A stretch of DNA of 36,354 bases from contig JAGBZM010000055.1 in NCBI GenBank assembly GCA_017628235.1, forward strand, positions 1 to 36,354, in the 5' to 3' direction. The notes beneath the pieces are model-generated. The model searched no databases, had not been told where the DNA came from, and worked only from the letters and a program-made list of their open reading frames with translations. Both the position numbers and the translations under genes were made by a program. Below are positions 1 through 8,438 of the stretch, piece by piece (positions within the stretch are counted from its first letter, which is position 1; every line of letters begins with the position of its first letter). The DNA comes from Lentisphaeria bacterium (GTDB taxonomy: Bacteria > Verrucomicrobiota > Lentisphaeria > Victivallales > Victivallaceae).

Positions 1-2
1 CA

Positions 3-130
3 TTTTTTGTGCCAATAAAAAATAACCAAATCCCCCTTCCGGGTGGTTCGACAACGCAAGGTGAGCATGAGCGTAAGCGAGGGCAGCCCAAGTGACGGCT
101 TGTCCGCCGGAGCTTTTGCGAAGGTGGAAG
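3..130. repeat. Possible dispersed intergenic repeat (REP-like)
   Basis: No convincing gene lies before base 200. Bases 61-84 hold four tandem 6-mers of the pattern (A/G)T(G/A)AGC, followed by a GC-rich stretch with short inverted pieces. The plus frame starting at base 3 is open up to a TGA near 95 but resembles no protein family. From memory, text of this kind recurs between genes in Victivallis-like genomes, so a dispersed repeat is my guess. Only one copy occurs in this window, so repeat status cannot be shown here. The rest of 131-200 shows nothing recognisable. Confidence 0.3.
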
Positions 131-200
131 CCCATAATATCTGTGCTGAACGTACCATATCACTCCATATGTTGATTTCACAAAATTTGGGACATTACCA

Positions 201-244
201 AAAAATCAAAAACCACCGGCTGCAGCGGGTGGTTTTTGATTTTT
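201..244. terminator. Bidirectional intrinsic terminator closing the glycan operon
   Basis: A 17-bp stem (201-217 pairing with 228-244) has a 10-base loop that can itself form GC pairs. It is A-rich on one flank and T-rich on the other, so U-tracts follow the stem in both directions. It lies 15 bases past the stop of the DUF4091 gene on the minus strand and is the first clear terminator after the eight-gene run that starts at 10846. Confidence 0.85.
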
Positions 245-259
245 GTAACGGATATTCTG

Positions 260-2434
260 TTATTTGGAAAAATGTAAAATCCGGTCGATTATCCAATTAC
301 GCTGTTTGGCGCAGGAAAGTCTCTTATCTGCCAGCACCCGGTCAAGAGCCTGATATTCAGCGGCTTGCTTTTTCTTCGGCAGCCGGGCGATTTTTTCCCG
401 CAAAGTTTCTGCGAAACGCCAGTCGTTGGCACCGGCGCGGACACCTTCAAAAGCCACCGTCGGCAGATAGTTGCCCTCTTTGTCTTTGTAGCAGTATTTG
501 GTACGGTGATAACCGTTGGCAAAGTCATCGACTTCCAAATCCGGATCAAAGGTATGCGGCAGGTAAAAAACCCATATCATAAAGCCATCCATTTTCAGAT
601 CTGCCGGCAGAAATCCGCAACTGCGGCGGGTCCGGTTGAAATCATCCCACCAGGTTGGCCACTCCATTCCCCAGTAAGGCTGTCCCCACGCGTGGACAGT
701 TTTCCGGAAATTGATCGCCTCATTGCGGGAAATGCGGCTGGATTCGACACAGCCGACATTGATTTCCGGGCGGAGCATATCGATGATGGGCAATTTGTAG
801 GCGGTACAGAAAATTTCCGTTTCCGGAGAAATCTCTTTGGAAAATTGGAACTCCATTTTTGCGTACCATGCCCGGTAATCCCATTTTTTCCGGGTTTCAG
901 CGGTCTGATCGACCTGAAATCCGGGTTCATCCATCAGATGCAGATAGTAATCCGGATAGTTGGCTTCTTTGGCATGATTGATGACCTGTTTCAGAATTTT
1001 CTGATACATCGCTTTGGATTTGGCCGGATATTGTCCCTGCGGAACGATATAGTGCCGTTCATCGTAAGGATAGATGGAACGGAAACCTTTGGTTTCCCCC
1101 GCCAGTTCCAGCGCTCTGCTCGCCAATCCGTCATGGAATGGGTTGTACACCATTTTATGGGTCATGCCGGATTGACGGTAACAATCGATAAGTTTGTCGC
1201 TCATGGAAAAGTCAACGACCGGTTCGCCGTCCTTGAGAGAAGCACGGACATAGGCATCACCGAGGTAAACGGTATTGGCACCGTAGGCCCGCATCCATTT
1301 GAATGCTTCAAGATCAGCCTTGTGATAGTAACAGAACATATACGGCTTACCGGCAGTCAGCTTGAATGGCAGCACTTCGAAGGTCAGCGGGATATCCAGT
1401 TTTTCCCCGTCGGCTTCAATGGTGACACAGCCTTTGTATATGCCGGGAATGGTATTTTCCGGAAGTTTGGAGATCAGGTTGTAAAGTCGCGGACACTCCG
1501 GCGTGATGGAAACGCTTTTCAGCGGAACCTGAACTTTGGGGATCACCCGGTAATATTCGCCCCAGTAGATATTCATCAGTTCTGCGATCTTCGGTTCGAA
1601 AACAGAAGCGGGCAGAACTTTGCCATCGGCACTTTTCAATTCACCGATGGAGACGGAGACTTTTTCCAACGGGCGCAGAGCACCGATGGCGAAAAAGAGT
1701 TCTTCACCCTGTCCGGGAGTGGAACGGATTGAGAGTTGTTCAATTACTTCATTGCGGCGAATCTTTCTGCCCGGAGCAGCTTCGCGAACTTCTGCGGGGC
1801 AGAATGGAACAAATCCCCGTGCTTTTTCAGCGGCCGCCGGGATGAACTTGTGGTCATCAAGAATATCAAAGCGAAAGATCATTTTGCCGTCGCGGGTATA
1901 AGCGTGCAGTCCATCGGTGAAGCTCAAAGAAGTGAACTTAGTTGTCCACCCGGGAGTTTCCACCTCTCTGACCACCGCATCCGAAGCGGGGATCAGCCGC
2001 AGCCCGGCGATGGTCAATTCCCCGGGAGTTCCGGAGATCCACGCCGTCAGCCGCAAATTGCTGATCTTTTCCGGCAAAGTAAAATTTTTGGCATAACGGA
2101 CAAACGGCAGTGTCCGGCTGCCGGCAGTACGCTCCCGGTACAGTACCACACTTTGATTTTTACCGGCGGCATCCCGGTATTGTGCCTGAATCGAAACCAA
2201 TCCGTTTCCGCTTGACGGTTTATAGCAGAATTTGGCATCCATGACCACCGACTGACCGGCAAAAGAAGCGGCATCAAGTTTTTCAACGATTTCCACCCGG
2301 CGGCTGTCGGTGGCGGTAAGTTTCCTCCCCTCACCGAATGCCGTGACCGTTTTGACAACCGCCGGAATCTTTCCGGCAGAAAGCATCCCGCTGCAAACGG
2401 CAGAAAAAAGTATTGCAAAAAGAAGTTTATTCAT
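260..2434 (-). CDS. Secreted DUF4091 / GH123-like glycoside hydrolase
   Basis: Protein of 724 aa with a signal peptide (about residues 1-20, ending SGMLSA), so probably periplasmic or outer-surface. The N-terminal half (about 25-350) looks like beta-sandwich modules. The C-terminal part (about 360-690) matches the DUF4091 type, a TIM-barrel group related to GH123 N-acetyl-beta-galactosaminidases. An Asp-Glu pair at 502-503 (LHLMDEPGF) fits the neighbouring acid pair used by GH123 enzymes in substrate-assisted catalysis. The tryptophan-rich stretch WGMEWPTWWDD follows and could line a sugar site. It is the last gene of the operon, 17 bases after the prepilin-like gene. The substrate is unknown; a hexosamine-containing glycan is an inference from the family. 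Confidence 0.75.
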   Translation of the reverse strand: MNKLLFAILFSAVCSGMLSAGKIPAVVKTVTAFGEGRKLTATDSRRVEIVEKLDAASFAGQSVVMDAKFCYKPSSGNGLVSIQAQYRDAAGKNQSVVLYRERTAGSRTLPFVRYAKNFTLPEKISNLRLTAWISGTPGELTIAGLRLIPASDAVVREVETPGWTTKFTSLSFTDGLHAYTRDGKMIFRFDILDDHKFIPAAAEKARGFVPFCPAEVREAAPGRKIRRNEVIEQLSIRSTPGQGEELFFAIGALRPLEKVSVSIGELKSADGKVLPASVFEPKIAELMNIYWGEYYRVIPKVQVPLKSVSITPECPRLYNLISKLPENTIPGIYKGCVTIEADGEKLDIPLTFEVLPFKLTAGKPYMFCYYHKADLEAFKWMRAYGANTVYLGDAYVRASLKDGEPVVDFSMSDKLIDCYRQSGMTHKMVYNPFHDGLASRALELAGETKGFRSIYPYDERHYIVPQGQYPAKSKAMYQKILKQVINHAKEANYPDYYLHLMDEPGFQVDQTAETRKKWDYRAWYAKMEFQFSKEISPETEIFCTAYKLPIIDMLRPEINVGCVESSRISRNEAINFRKTVHAWGQPYWGMEWPTWWDDFNRTRRSCGFLPADLKMDGFMIWVFYLPHTFDPDLEVDDFANGYHRTKYCYKDKEGNYLPTVAFEGVRAGANDWRFAETLREKIARLPKKKQAAEYQALDRVLADKRLSCAKQRNWIIDRILHFSK

Positions 2435-2451
2435 CCTTTACCATCCCTCCA

Positions 2452-3252
2452 TCAAAGTTCCACAGAAGTAAATTTCACTTGCGCGCCCTCCCACCAGGGG
2501 GAGCAGTAACCATTCTGATCGACATAGATCCCGTCGAGAGCTTCACAGTGGCCGTCCATGAAGAGCTGATTCATATTTTTACCGTGCGCTCCGGCGGCAC
2601 CGTAACTGGCAACATCATTTTTTCCGGTGCCGGAGAGGAAGATATTGGCACTTTTCAAAACAATATTGCGGGGAACAGCATCACCCATAAGCACAGATTT
2701 TTCCGGATTGATTGCTTCACTGCCTTTGATAATGACATTGCGGTTACCGTTTTTGCTGCGGTATTTTTTCTCAATAATGTGAGCATTGTAGGCGTAGTCG
2801 GTAAAGACGAACTGCCGGGACTGCCAGCGCGGAGAAATATGCTTTCTCGCAGAAGGACAGAGCAGATTTACTGAAGAATACATGGTCCTGCCGGCGGTTT
2901 GGGGGTGAGTGACATTGTTTTCCGAACTTTTCATGATCACCCGTGTGCCGAAAAGCGGCATTTTACGGATGATCCCCGAAGCATCATTGCACATCGCCTG
3001 TTCCAGCCAGTCCCTGGTATTGTAAGTGCCGTCTTTACGGCGATCCTGCGTATTGATCGCCGGAAGAAAACAATCGTCATTTTCCGCACGGTAATTGGCA
3101 AGAGCGGCACCGTTGTTTTTAAGGTTGTTCATACAGCTTGCCACCAGTCCGTAGGACTGAGAGGCATTGAGTACCGGAGTGAGCAATGCGGCAAAAACTG
3201 CGATCCCGGCAAAGATCATCACCAGTTCAACCATAGTGAATTGTTTGTTCAT
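2452..3252 (-). CDS. Prepilin-like protein with H-X9-DG motif, divergent N-terminus
   Basis: Protein of 266 aa. The N-terminus (FTMVELVMIFAG) keeps the phenylalanine and the +5 glutamate of type IV prepilins, but the following helix is less canonical than in its neighbour. The body resembles the DUF1559-type proteins common in Lentisphaerota and Planctomycetes. Near the C-terminus is [12 protein letters not shown], the 'processing-associated H-X9-DG' motif. It is clearly a paralogue of the 273-aa protein directly upstream, sharing CMNNLK/CLNNLK, the HISPRW/HIAPKW region and the SPWW tail, so the pair arose by tandem duplication. A Shine-Dalgarno (AAGGGA) precedes the ATG. Role unknown: presumably anchored or exported, and co-expressed with glycan enzymes. 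Confidence 0.8.
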   Translation of the reverse strand: MNKQFTMVELVMIFAGIAVFAALLTPVLNASQSYGLVASCMNNLKNNGAALANYRAENDDCFLPAINTQDRRKDGTYNTRDWLEQAMCNDASGIIRKMPLFGTRVIMKSSENNVTHPQTAGRTMYSSVNLLCPSARKHISPRWQSRQFVFTDYAYNAHIIEKKYRSKNGNRNVIIKGSEAINPEKSVLMGDAVPRNIVLKSANIFLSGTGKNDVASYGAAGAHGKNMNQLFMDGHCEALDGIYVDQNGYCSPWWEGAQVKFTSVEL

Positions 3253-3267
3253 TTCTATTTTCCCTTA

Positions 3268-4089
3268 TCAATATTCTGTAGTATCCAACTTTACCTGTGC
3301 ATCTTTCCACCAGGGCGAAACATAACCGTTTTTGTCGGTGTAAATTCCCGGCAGAGATTCACAATGTCCGTCGATAAAAAGCTGATTCATATTTTTCCCG
3401 TGCTGTCCGTTGGTTCCATAGCTTGCTACATTGCCGCCATTCAGACCAGTTCCATAAAGGAATATATTATGATCACTTACTGCAATATTACGGGCCACAG
3501 CATCTCCCATCCATACTGCGACAGAGGCATTTATCATCTGGGAAGTTTTAGTGATTTTCCTGTCATTATTTCTATTCGGCCAATCCATTTTCCCACAGAG
3601 ATATGCATTGTAGGCATAATCCGTGTAAGCAACGCCGTAGGTGTGCCATTTCGGAGCGATATGCCTGCTGGCAGACGGACAAAGAAGCATTTCTGAAGAA
3701 ACCATTGTATCCCCGATATGGGAATCGTTAGTCAATTGTGCTGCGTCGGGAGTCATTTGTACAAAATTTCCGAAAACAGGGGTACTGCGGACGTGAGATA
3801 AACCGCCTGAGTTATCCTTGAAAAGAGAATGCTCCAACCAACTTCTTGTATTGCCATTGGACTGCAGATTCTGCGCCAACAAAAAACAATCATCATTTTC
3901 ATTGGAATACTGCACCAGTGACATACCATTCTGCTTTAGATTATTCAAACACGAAGCGGAACGGCCGCGTTCCCGTGCCGCATTGAGGGCGGGAAGTAAT
4001 ATCGCCGCAAGTATGGCAATAATCGCGATCACCACGAGCAATTCGATCAGAGTAAAAGACATTGATTTACCAAAAGACTGTTTTTTCAT
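3268..4089 (-). CDS. Prepilin-type cleavage/methylation protein with H-X9-DG motif
   Basis: Protein of 273 aa with a textbook class III signal: short basic leader, then [18 protein letters not shown] (cleavage expected just before F, Glu at +5). A globular domain and [12 protein letters not shown] (H-X9-DG) follow near the C-terminus. This is the DUF1559-like family, which is greatly expanded in Lentisphaerota. By analogy it would be processed by a prepilin peptidase and assembled or anchored through a type II secretion or pilus-like machine, but no such machine lies in this window. SD AAGGAAGAAC precedes the ATG. It sits between the esterase and its shorter paralogue, suggesting a surface role in handling the operon's substrate (inference). 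Confidence 0.85.
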   Translation of the reverse strand: MKKQSFGKSMSFTLIELLVVIAIIAILAAILLPALNAARERGRSASCLNNLKQNGMSLVQYSNENDDCFLLAQNLQSNGNTRSWLEHSLFKDNSGGLSHVRSTPVFGNFVQMTPDAAQLTNDSHIGDTMVSSEMLLCPSASRHIAPKWHTYGVAYTDYAYNAYLCGKMDWPNRNNDRKITKTSQMINASVAVWMGDAVARNIAVSDHNIFLYGTGLNGGNVASYGTNGQHGKNMNQLFIDGHCESLPGIYTDKNGYVSPWWKDAQVKLDTTEY

Positions 4090-4167
4090 AATTGTTCTTC
4101 CTTTTTTTGTAATTGTTTACTCACGTTTTCGAAGCGACATGCAATAAAATTTCTCGTTTGTTCTCCT

Positions 4168-6267
4168 TTATTTTGAATTATTGTCCGCAATCGGTTTATT
4201 TTTGAAAAAATTATCCGCATAATTGATAATTTTCAACTTATTTTTCTGTTGCAGTATCTGATACATCTCCGGCAGATCCGTATAGCGCAAAATCCCCCGC
4301 AGCATCAGAGAATGCGGCCACAAAGTTATCCGGGAACGCGCCATCGAATCAAAAGATTCCGGAGCATCATAAAGAGTGACAAAGTCGATATCATCACTCA
4401 ACATTGCGGCAAAGAGAGCCACCACTGCACCATGCCCGCGCCCGGCGATCCGGATATTTTTCACTCCGCGCGCTTTGGCAAAGGCTACTGCTCCGAGCAG
4501 ATCGCGAACCCGGCCGTTAAGCGATGAGGAGGCAAAAAGTATCTCCGTACTGCAGTAGTGATAATCCATCACATACCCCAGATAATACATCGTATTGAGA
4601 CTGTCTCCGCAATTAAGCGGGAATGCCATCCCACTTCCCCGGACATCCACTCCGGCCACCGGAGAAGAAACTTCCACATGCTGCAACTCATCAGCAGAGG
4701 AGAGATGCGGAACATAGAGAGTCAACGATTCAAAAGCCGGAAAGTGATAAAAATCTCTCTTCTTTTCCGGAGTTTTCAGCAGCAGTGCCGTCAGGATCCC
4801 CGGTTCGGTTTCCAGGGCGAATTTGGAATAAACGAACTCTTTATCCGTTTCAAAATTTTTCACCGATGCCCGCAGTGTCCGACAGTACGGTTCGGGAACT
4901 GCTGCGGGGAAACCATACTTTTCGATCAGCAGTTTCCGGATACCGGCGAGATCTGTTTTTTTCCGGCCGGCGGCGAAGTGATCCAGTTTTTCCACAATCA
5001 GATCATGCACCAGTTTTTTTCCCGGCAAATTGCCGACTTCACCATCCGGAGTACAGAAAAGGTTTTGGGCCGTCACTGTTTGCGGCAAGGCAAATTCTTT
5101 GCCGTCAAACGCTTTGATCCCGGCAAGACGGTGAAAAAATTTATACATGGCAAAGCGGTTTTCAGGCGAGTAAGAGTGAAAAGTCGGACCGATGAACAGT
5201 TGAATATTCTCCTCTTTGCCCAGCAGCCGGTAAACTTTGCGGCACTCCTCAAAAGTCTCTTTGATCCCTTCGGCATCGAAAAAATCATCCTTTTGGCCCA
5301 ACAGCAGTACCGGTCGCGGCGCAAAGCTGAGGATCAGATCGCCCATTTCACACCCGGCTGCCGCCAGTCCGGGCGGCATCTGTTCGGCATCGACCGGCAA
5401 TTCGTTTTCGATATTTCTCTGCCAGCTGGTGACGTAGCAACTGGGTGCTGCCATCGTTATCCGGGGATCAAGTGCATTGACAAAGGCACTCAATGTACCG
5501 CCGCCGGAATTACCGGTCACTCCCACATGGGCCGGATCGACCTCCGGGCGCGACAGCAGATAATCCAGTGCCGACAATGCATCATGCACCCGCCATGAGC
5601 CGAAAAATTCATCTGCGAGCCATAACTGCTTACCCAGCATATTGTGTTCCAGCGTAGTAAAGCCATCCGTGATCCCCGCACCGGGAACATTGCGGAACTG
5701 GTGGCGTTCCCCCTGTCCGATGGGATCGACCGCCAGAACAACAAAGCCGTTTTTCGCCATCGTCAGAGCCAATCCGGAAACTCCCGGATTATTGAGATGC
5801 ACCCCACCGGAACTGTGTCCGCAAAGATAAAGCACCGCCGGCAGCGGTTTGGAAACTTTTTCCGGCAGGTAAAGCAGAGCTGTCACCGGGAAATTTTCCC
5901 GGCTGTCCAAGATGATCTTTTCGATCCGGCAGCCGGAAACATTCAATACCCCGGTGATTTGAACCGGCGGCAGAGTTTTGCGGACAGGCAGATCGAATGA
6001 TCCGGAGATCTTTTTTCTGACCTCCTGGATGTACGCTTCAGCATCAGCACGGTTTTTCAGAGCATCGATCCGCGCGGAACGTTCTTTATTCAGTTTCCGG
6101 ATGCGGGAAACATTGTACTCCTGAAGCAATGTCCCGTAAACATTATTATCCTGACCGCTCTGCGGTTTGCCGGTAAAGGCAATAGCGGGCAGTTTTTCCG
6201 GCAGTGCCTGAAGTGTCAGGCACAATCCTGTCGTCAGGACGGATACTGTCATCAGCAAGTTTTTCAT
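4168..6267 (-). CDS. Secreted acetyl-xylan-esterase-like hydrolase with a second, degenerate hydrolase domain
   Basis: Protein of 699 aa with a signal peptide (about 1-21). The first alpha/beta-hydrolase domain (about 100-385) has the nucleophile elbow GNSGGG with Ser254, a likely acid in KDDFFD (about 327-331) and a likely catalytic His364 (TFHSYS), in acetyl xylan esterase / dienelactone-hydrolase style. The C-terminal part (about 480-660) looks like a second hydrolase fold, but its elbow reads GRGHG (609-613) with glycine where the serine should be, so it is probably inactive. The ATG overlaps the stop of the epimerase gene by 4 bases, indicating translational coupling. Likely removes ester groups from a polysaccharide; the exact substrate cannot be read from sequence. 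Confidence 0.75.
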   Translation of the reverse strand: MKNLLMTVSVLTTGLCLTLQALPEKLPAIAFTGKPQSGQDNNVYGTLLQEYNVSRIRKLNKERSARIDALKNRADAEAYIQEVRKKISGSFDLPVRKTLPPVQITGVLNVSGCRIEKIILDSRENFPVTALLYLPEKVSKPLPAVLYLCGHSSGGVHLNNPGVSGLALTMAKNGFVVLAVDPIGQGERHQFRNVPGAGITDGFTTLEHNMLGKQLWLADEFFGSWRVHDALSALDYLLSRPEVDPAHVGVTGNSGGGTLSAFVNALDPRITMAAPSCYVTSWQRNIENELPVDAEQMPPGLAAAGCEMGDLILSFAPRPVLLLGQKDDFFDAEGIKETFEECRKVYRLLGKEENIQLFIGPTFHSYSPENRFAMYKFFHRLAGIKAFDGKEFALPQTVTAQNLFCTPDGEVGNLPGKKLVHDLIVEKLDHFAAGRKKTDLAGIRKLLIEKYGFPAAVPEPYCRTLRASVKNFETDKEFVYSKFALETEPGILTALLLKTPEKKRDFYHFPAFESLTLYVPHLSSADELQHVEVSSPVAGVDVRGSGMAFPLNCGDSLNTMYYLGYVMDYHYCSTEILFASSSLNGRVRDLLGAVAFAKARGVKNIRIAGRGHGAVVALFAAMLSDDIDFVTLYDAPESFDSMARSRITLWPHSLMLRGILRYTDLPEMYQILQQKNKLKIINYADNFFKNKPIADNNSK

Positions 6268-7187
6268 AACCGCCCCTTTCCGGCGGCTTCCCGGGCCGTT
6301 TCCGCGACTGCCGCCGGCACGGAATATTCCGGTTCCCAGCCCAGTTCATACTCTGCTTTACCGATTTCAAAACACATATGTTCGGCAAGGAAAGTCAGAC
6401 CGCCCCGGATATCTTCACCGTGTTTGGCAATAAGTTCATCAAAGGAGTGGTTCTCAAAGGTCACTTCTTTATCCAGTGCGGCGGCGTTGAGTTCACAATA
6501 TTTGCGTACCGTTACCGCATTTCTGCCGCAGATATTGTAAGCCTGACCGGCTGTTGCCGGATTACCTGCCGCCAGTGCGAAAGCCCGCCCCAGATCCCGG
6601 ACATGAACGATCTGCAGCAGCGCGTTGCCGCCGTCAAGCAGATCCAGAGTTTTGCCCGTCATAATATCGGAAATAAAATCTTCGCGTCTGCCGCCGATAT
6701 TATCCAGCGGCAGTTTGCCCGGCCCGGCAATACAGCTCGGCCGCAAAACCGTTCCCCGCAGGTTTCCTGCTTCAACTGCCGCAAACATCGCCAGATCAGC
6801 GGCGACTTTGCCCTGGAAACCATCGTATTCCGCATGTCCCCAGATGTGTTCTTCATCGGCCGGGATATATTGCAGCGGCGTATACACTCCCACTGAACCG
6901 CATTGGATATAGCGGTCGTACGACGAATTGAATTCCGCCAGAATGGCGATCGCTTCCGGCGAAGGCACGGAATCAATAACGCAGTCATAATTGCCGGATT
7001 TCAACACGTCATACATAAATTCCCGGTCGGTTTTACTGCCGGTGATCCGAGGCAGAAATGCCACTTCGCGGGAAAAACGGGCATCCGGATTGCGGCTCAT
7101 CACCGTCGTATCAAATCCGGCGCGGCTGCACGCCAGAGCGATATTGTGTCCCACCCAACCGGTTCCGCCGATAACTAAAACTTTCAT
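6264..7187 (-). CDS. NAD(P)-dependent epimerase/dehydratase (extended SDR)
   Basis: Protein of 307 aa. An N-terminal Rossmann fold begins with GGTGWVG (about 7-13), and a CGSVGVY strand typical of extended short-chain dehydrogenases follows. The usual YxxxK pair is not clean: the tyrosine in AEYDGFQGK is followed by lysine six residues later, so the catalytic dyad may be altered. LRPSCIAGPG and the QIVHVRDLGRAFALA segment fit nucleotide-sugar or sugar epimerases. No signal peptide, hence cytoplasmic. It lies between the second beta-propeller gene (6-base gap) and the esterase gene (4-base overlap). Substrate unknown; it probably handles the sugar imported by the operon. Confidence 0.75.
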   Translation of the reverse strand: MKVLVIGGTGWVGHNIALACSRAGFDTTVMSRNPDARFSREVAFLPRITGSKTDREFMYDVLKSGNYDCVIDSVPSPEAIAILAEFNSSYDRYIQCGSVGVYTPLQYIPADEEHIWGHAEYDGFQGKVAADLAMFAAVEAGNLRGTVLRPSCIAGPGKLPLDNIGGRREDFISDIMTGKTLDLLDGGNALLQIVHVRDLGRAFALAAGNPATAGQAYNICGRNAVTVRKYCELNAAALDKEVTFENHSFDELIAKHGEDIRGGLTFLAEHMCFEIGKAEYELGWEPEYSVPAAVAETAREAAGKGRL

Positions 7188-7193
7188 AATGAT

Positions 7194-8435
7194 TTACTCC
7201 TCTATTGATGGATAAAAGATAAACAACTGACTGATACGGTCATATTCACCGAGAAACAATTCTCCGTTCCTGCCGGTGGTCATCGCTTCAAAACGGTAGC
7301 CGTTCCAGGGGCGTTCCGAACGGGCCAGCAGACAGCCCAGATCGAGCAGTTCCCGCGTTTCATCATCGTAAGAAGCCAGATGAGCGCAATCATCAGTTTC
7401 ACCGATCACTGCATAGATCTTTTTGCCGGAACGGCTCATCCCGGTAATACGGGTCTGTACACACGGTTTACCGAGCGTGATAATCTTTTCTGCAACTGTA
7501 TCGAAGCGGAAAATCTGTCCGGCATTATTTCCACCGTACAACACCGTACCGCTTTTGTCACTGCACCACGCAGTGACCTGATTGTAAAGTTCCCAGCCTT
7601 TGACAGATGAAGCATTGACATTCAACGCCCGGAACTCCTCCGTTTCCGGAGTATAGCGGAAAATCCTGCCGTACAATCCGGCGCCGTAGAGCCGTCCCTG
7701 ACCATCCAGAGTCAGGCGGGGACTGAAATTACCGTTGGGATCCAGAGTACCGATCTTTTTTACAGCTCCCCCGGCAAGGGTATAAGAGATGATCTCTCCG
7801 CTGCCCGCCGCCAGAATATAGACACTGCCGCCATCCGGAGCGCAAATCAGATCACAGATTTTACCGTTGACCGGAGAATCCAGAACTTCGATCGTTCCCG
7901 ATGAATGACAGGGGTCGATGGTACTGAAAAAGAGTTGGTCCTCAGCAGGGAGATCAAAAATTTCCCGGACTCCCATACCGTCGAAACACTTTTCCCGGAG
8001 CAATACTTCACAGGATTTATAGATAAACAGCAGCGATTTGCCGTCTTCTTTGTTGGCCGCACCGATGAGCGAATCATCGGGAAGCACCGCCAGAGAAACA
8101 ACTTCAACAGCTCCGGGAATAATACCGATATCCGCCGCCGCATCAGCATCCGGAGCAGGATTGTAGAAAAACAAATGCGCCGCCTTGCCGCCGGTCCCGC
8201 CGTAAATGTGACCGGAAGGATGCTTTACCAGAGCAGTGATGCCGCTTTCATCCGGTTCGATCGCTTTGGTGAATTCTTTTGCGCCCAAAGCCCTTACTTC
8301 CAGATGTCCGGCTGTAACAAAAGCGCATTTCTCGTAATCGGCGCGTATCCGCAGAAACTGTTTGAGCTGTTCCTCATTGAGATTTTTCTCTTTCAACGGA
8401 GAAGACGGCCACACTTTATTATCCAGATTTACCAT
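7194..8435 (-). CDS. Cytoplasmic beta-propeller protein (second of a pair)
   Basis: Protein of 413 aa without a signal peptide or membrane segment. After a helical start (about 1-40) it contains repeated blade-like units (for example GGTGGKAAHLFFYNP, DGQGRLYGAGLYGRIFRY, GTVLYGGNNAGQIFRFD, NGELFLGEYDRISQLFIF), each with a hydrophobic strand and a Gly/Asp turn, as in six- or seven-bladed propellers. The SD GGTGAG lies in the stop region of the neighbouring propeller gene, which ends 3 bases earlier, so the two are coupled and may form a complex or act in sequence. Propellers of this size include oligo-uronide lyases and sugar lactonases, but I see no decisive active-site motif. Confidence 0.65.
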   Translation of the reverse strand: MVNLDNKVWPSSPLKEKNLNEEQLKQFLRIRADYEKCAFVTAGHLEVRALGAKEFTKAIEPDESGITALVKHPSGHIYGGTGGKAAHLFFYNPAPDADAAADIGIIPGAVEVVSLAVLPDDSLIGAANKEDGKSLLFIYKSCEVLLREKCFDGMGVREIFDLPAEDQLFFSTIDPCHSSGTIEVLDSPVNGKICDLICAPDGGSVYILAAGSGEIISYTLAGGAVKKIGTLDPNGNFSPRLTLDGQGRLYGAGLYGRIFRYTPETEEFRALNVNASSVKGWELYNQVTAWCSDKSGTVLYGGNNAGQIFRFDTVAEKIITLGKPCVQTRITGMSRSGKKIYAVIGETDDCAHLASYDDETRELLDLGCLLARSERPWNGYRFEAMTTGRNGELFLGEYDRISQLFIFYPSIEE

Positions 8436-8438
8436 TGC

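Noticed and set aside
43-582. Plus-strand open frame of 179 codons
   Set aside because: Its second half is the reverse of the DUF4091 gene and its first half is non-coding GC-rich text; no protein features and it runs through the terminator hairpin.
365-1732. Long plus-strand open frame (455 codons) and similar ones at 4558-5598, 19424-20512 and 20666-22009
   Set aside because: All lie opposite clear minus-strand genes (DUF4091, esterase, pheT, pheS). They are by-products of the GC and codon pattern, and the minus-strand products match families.
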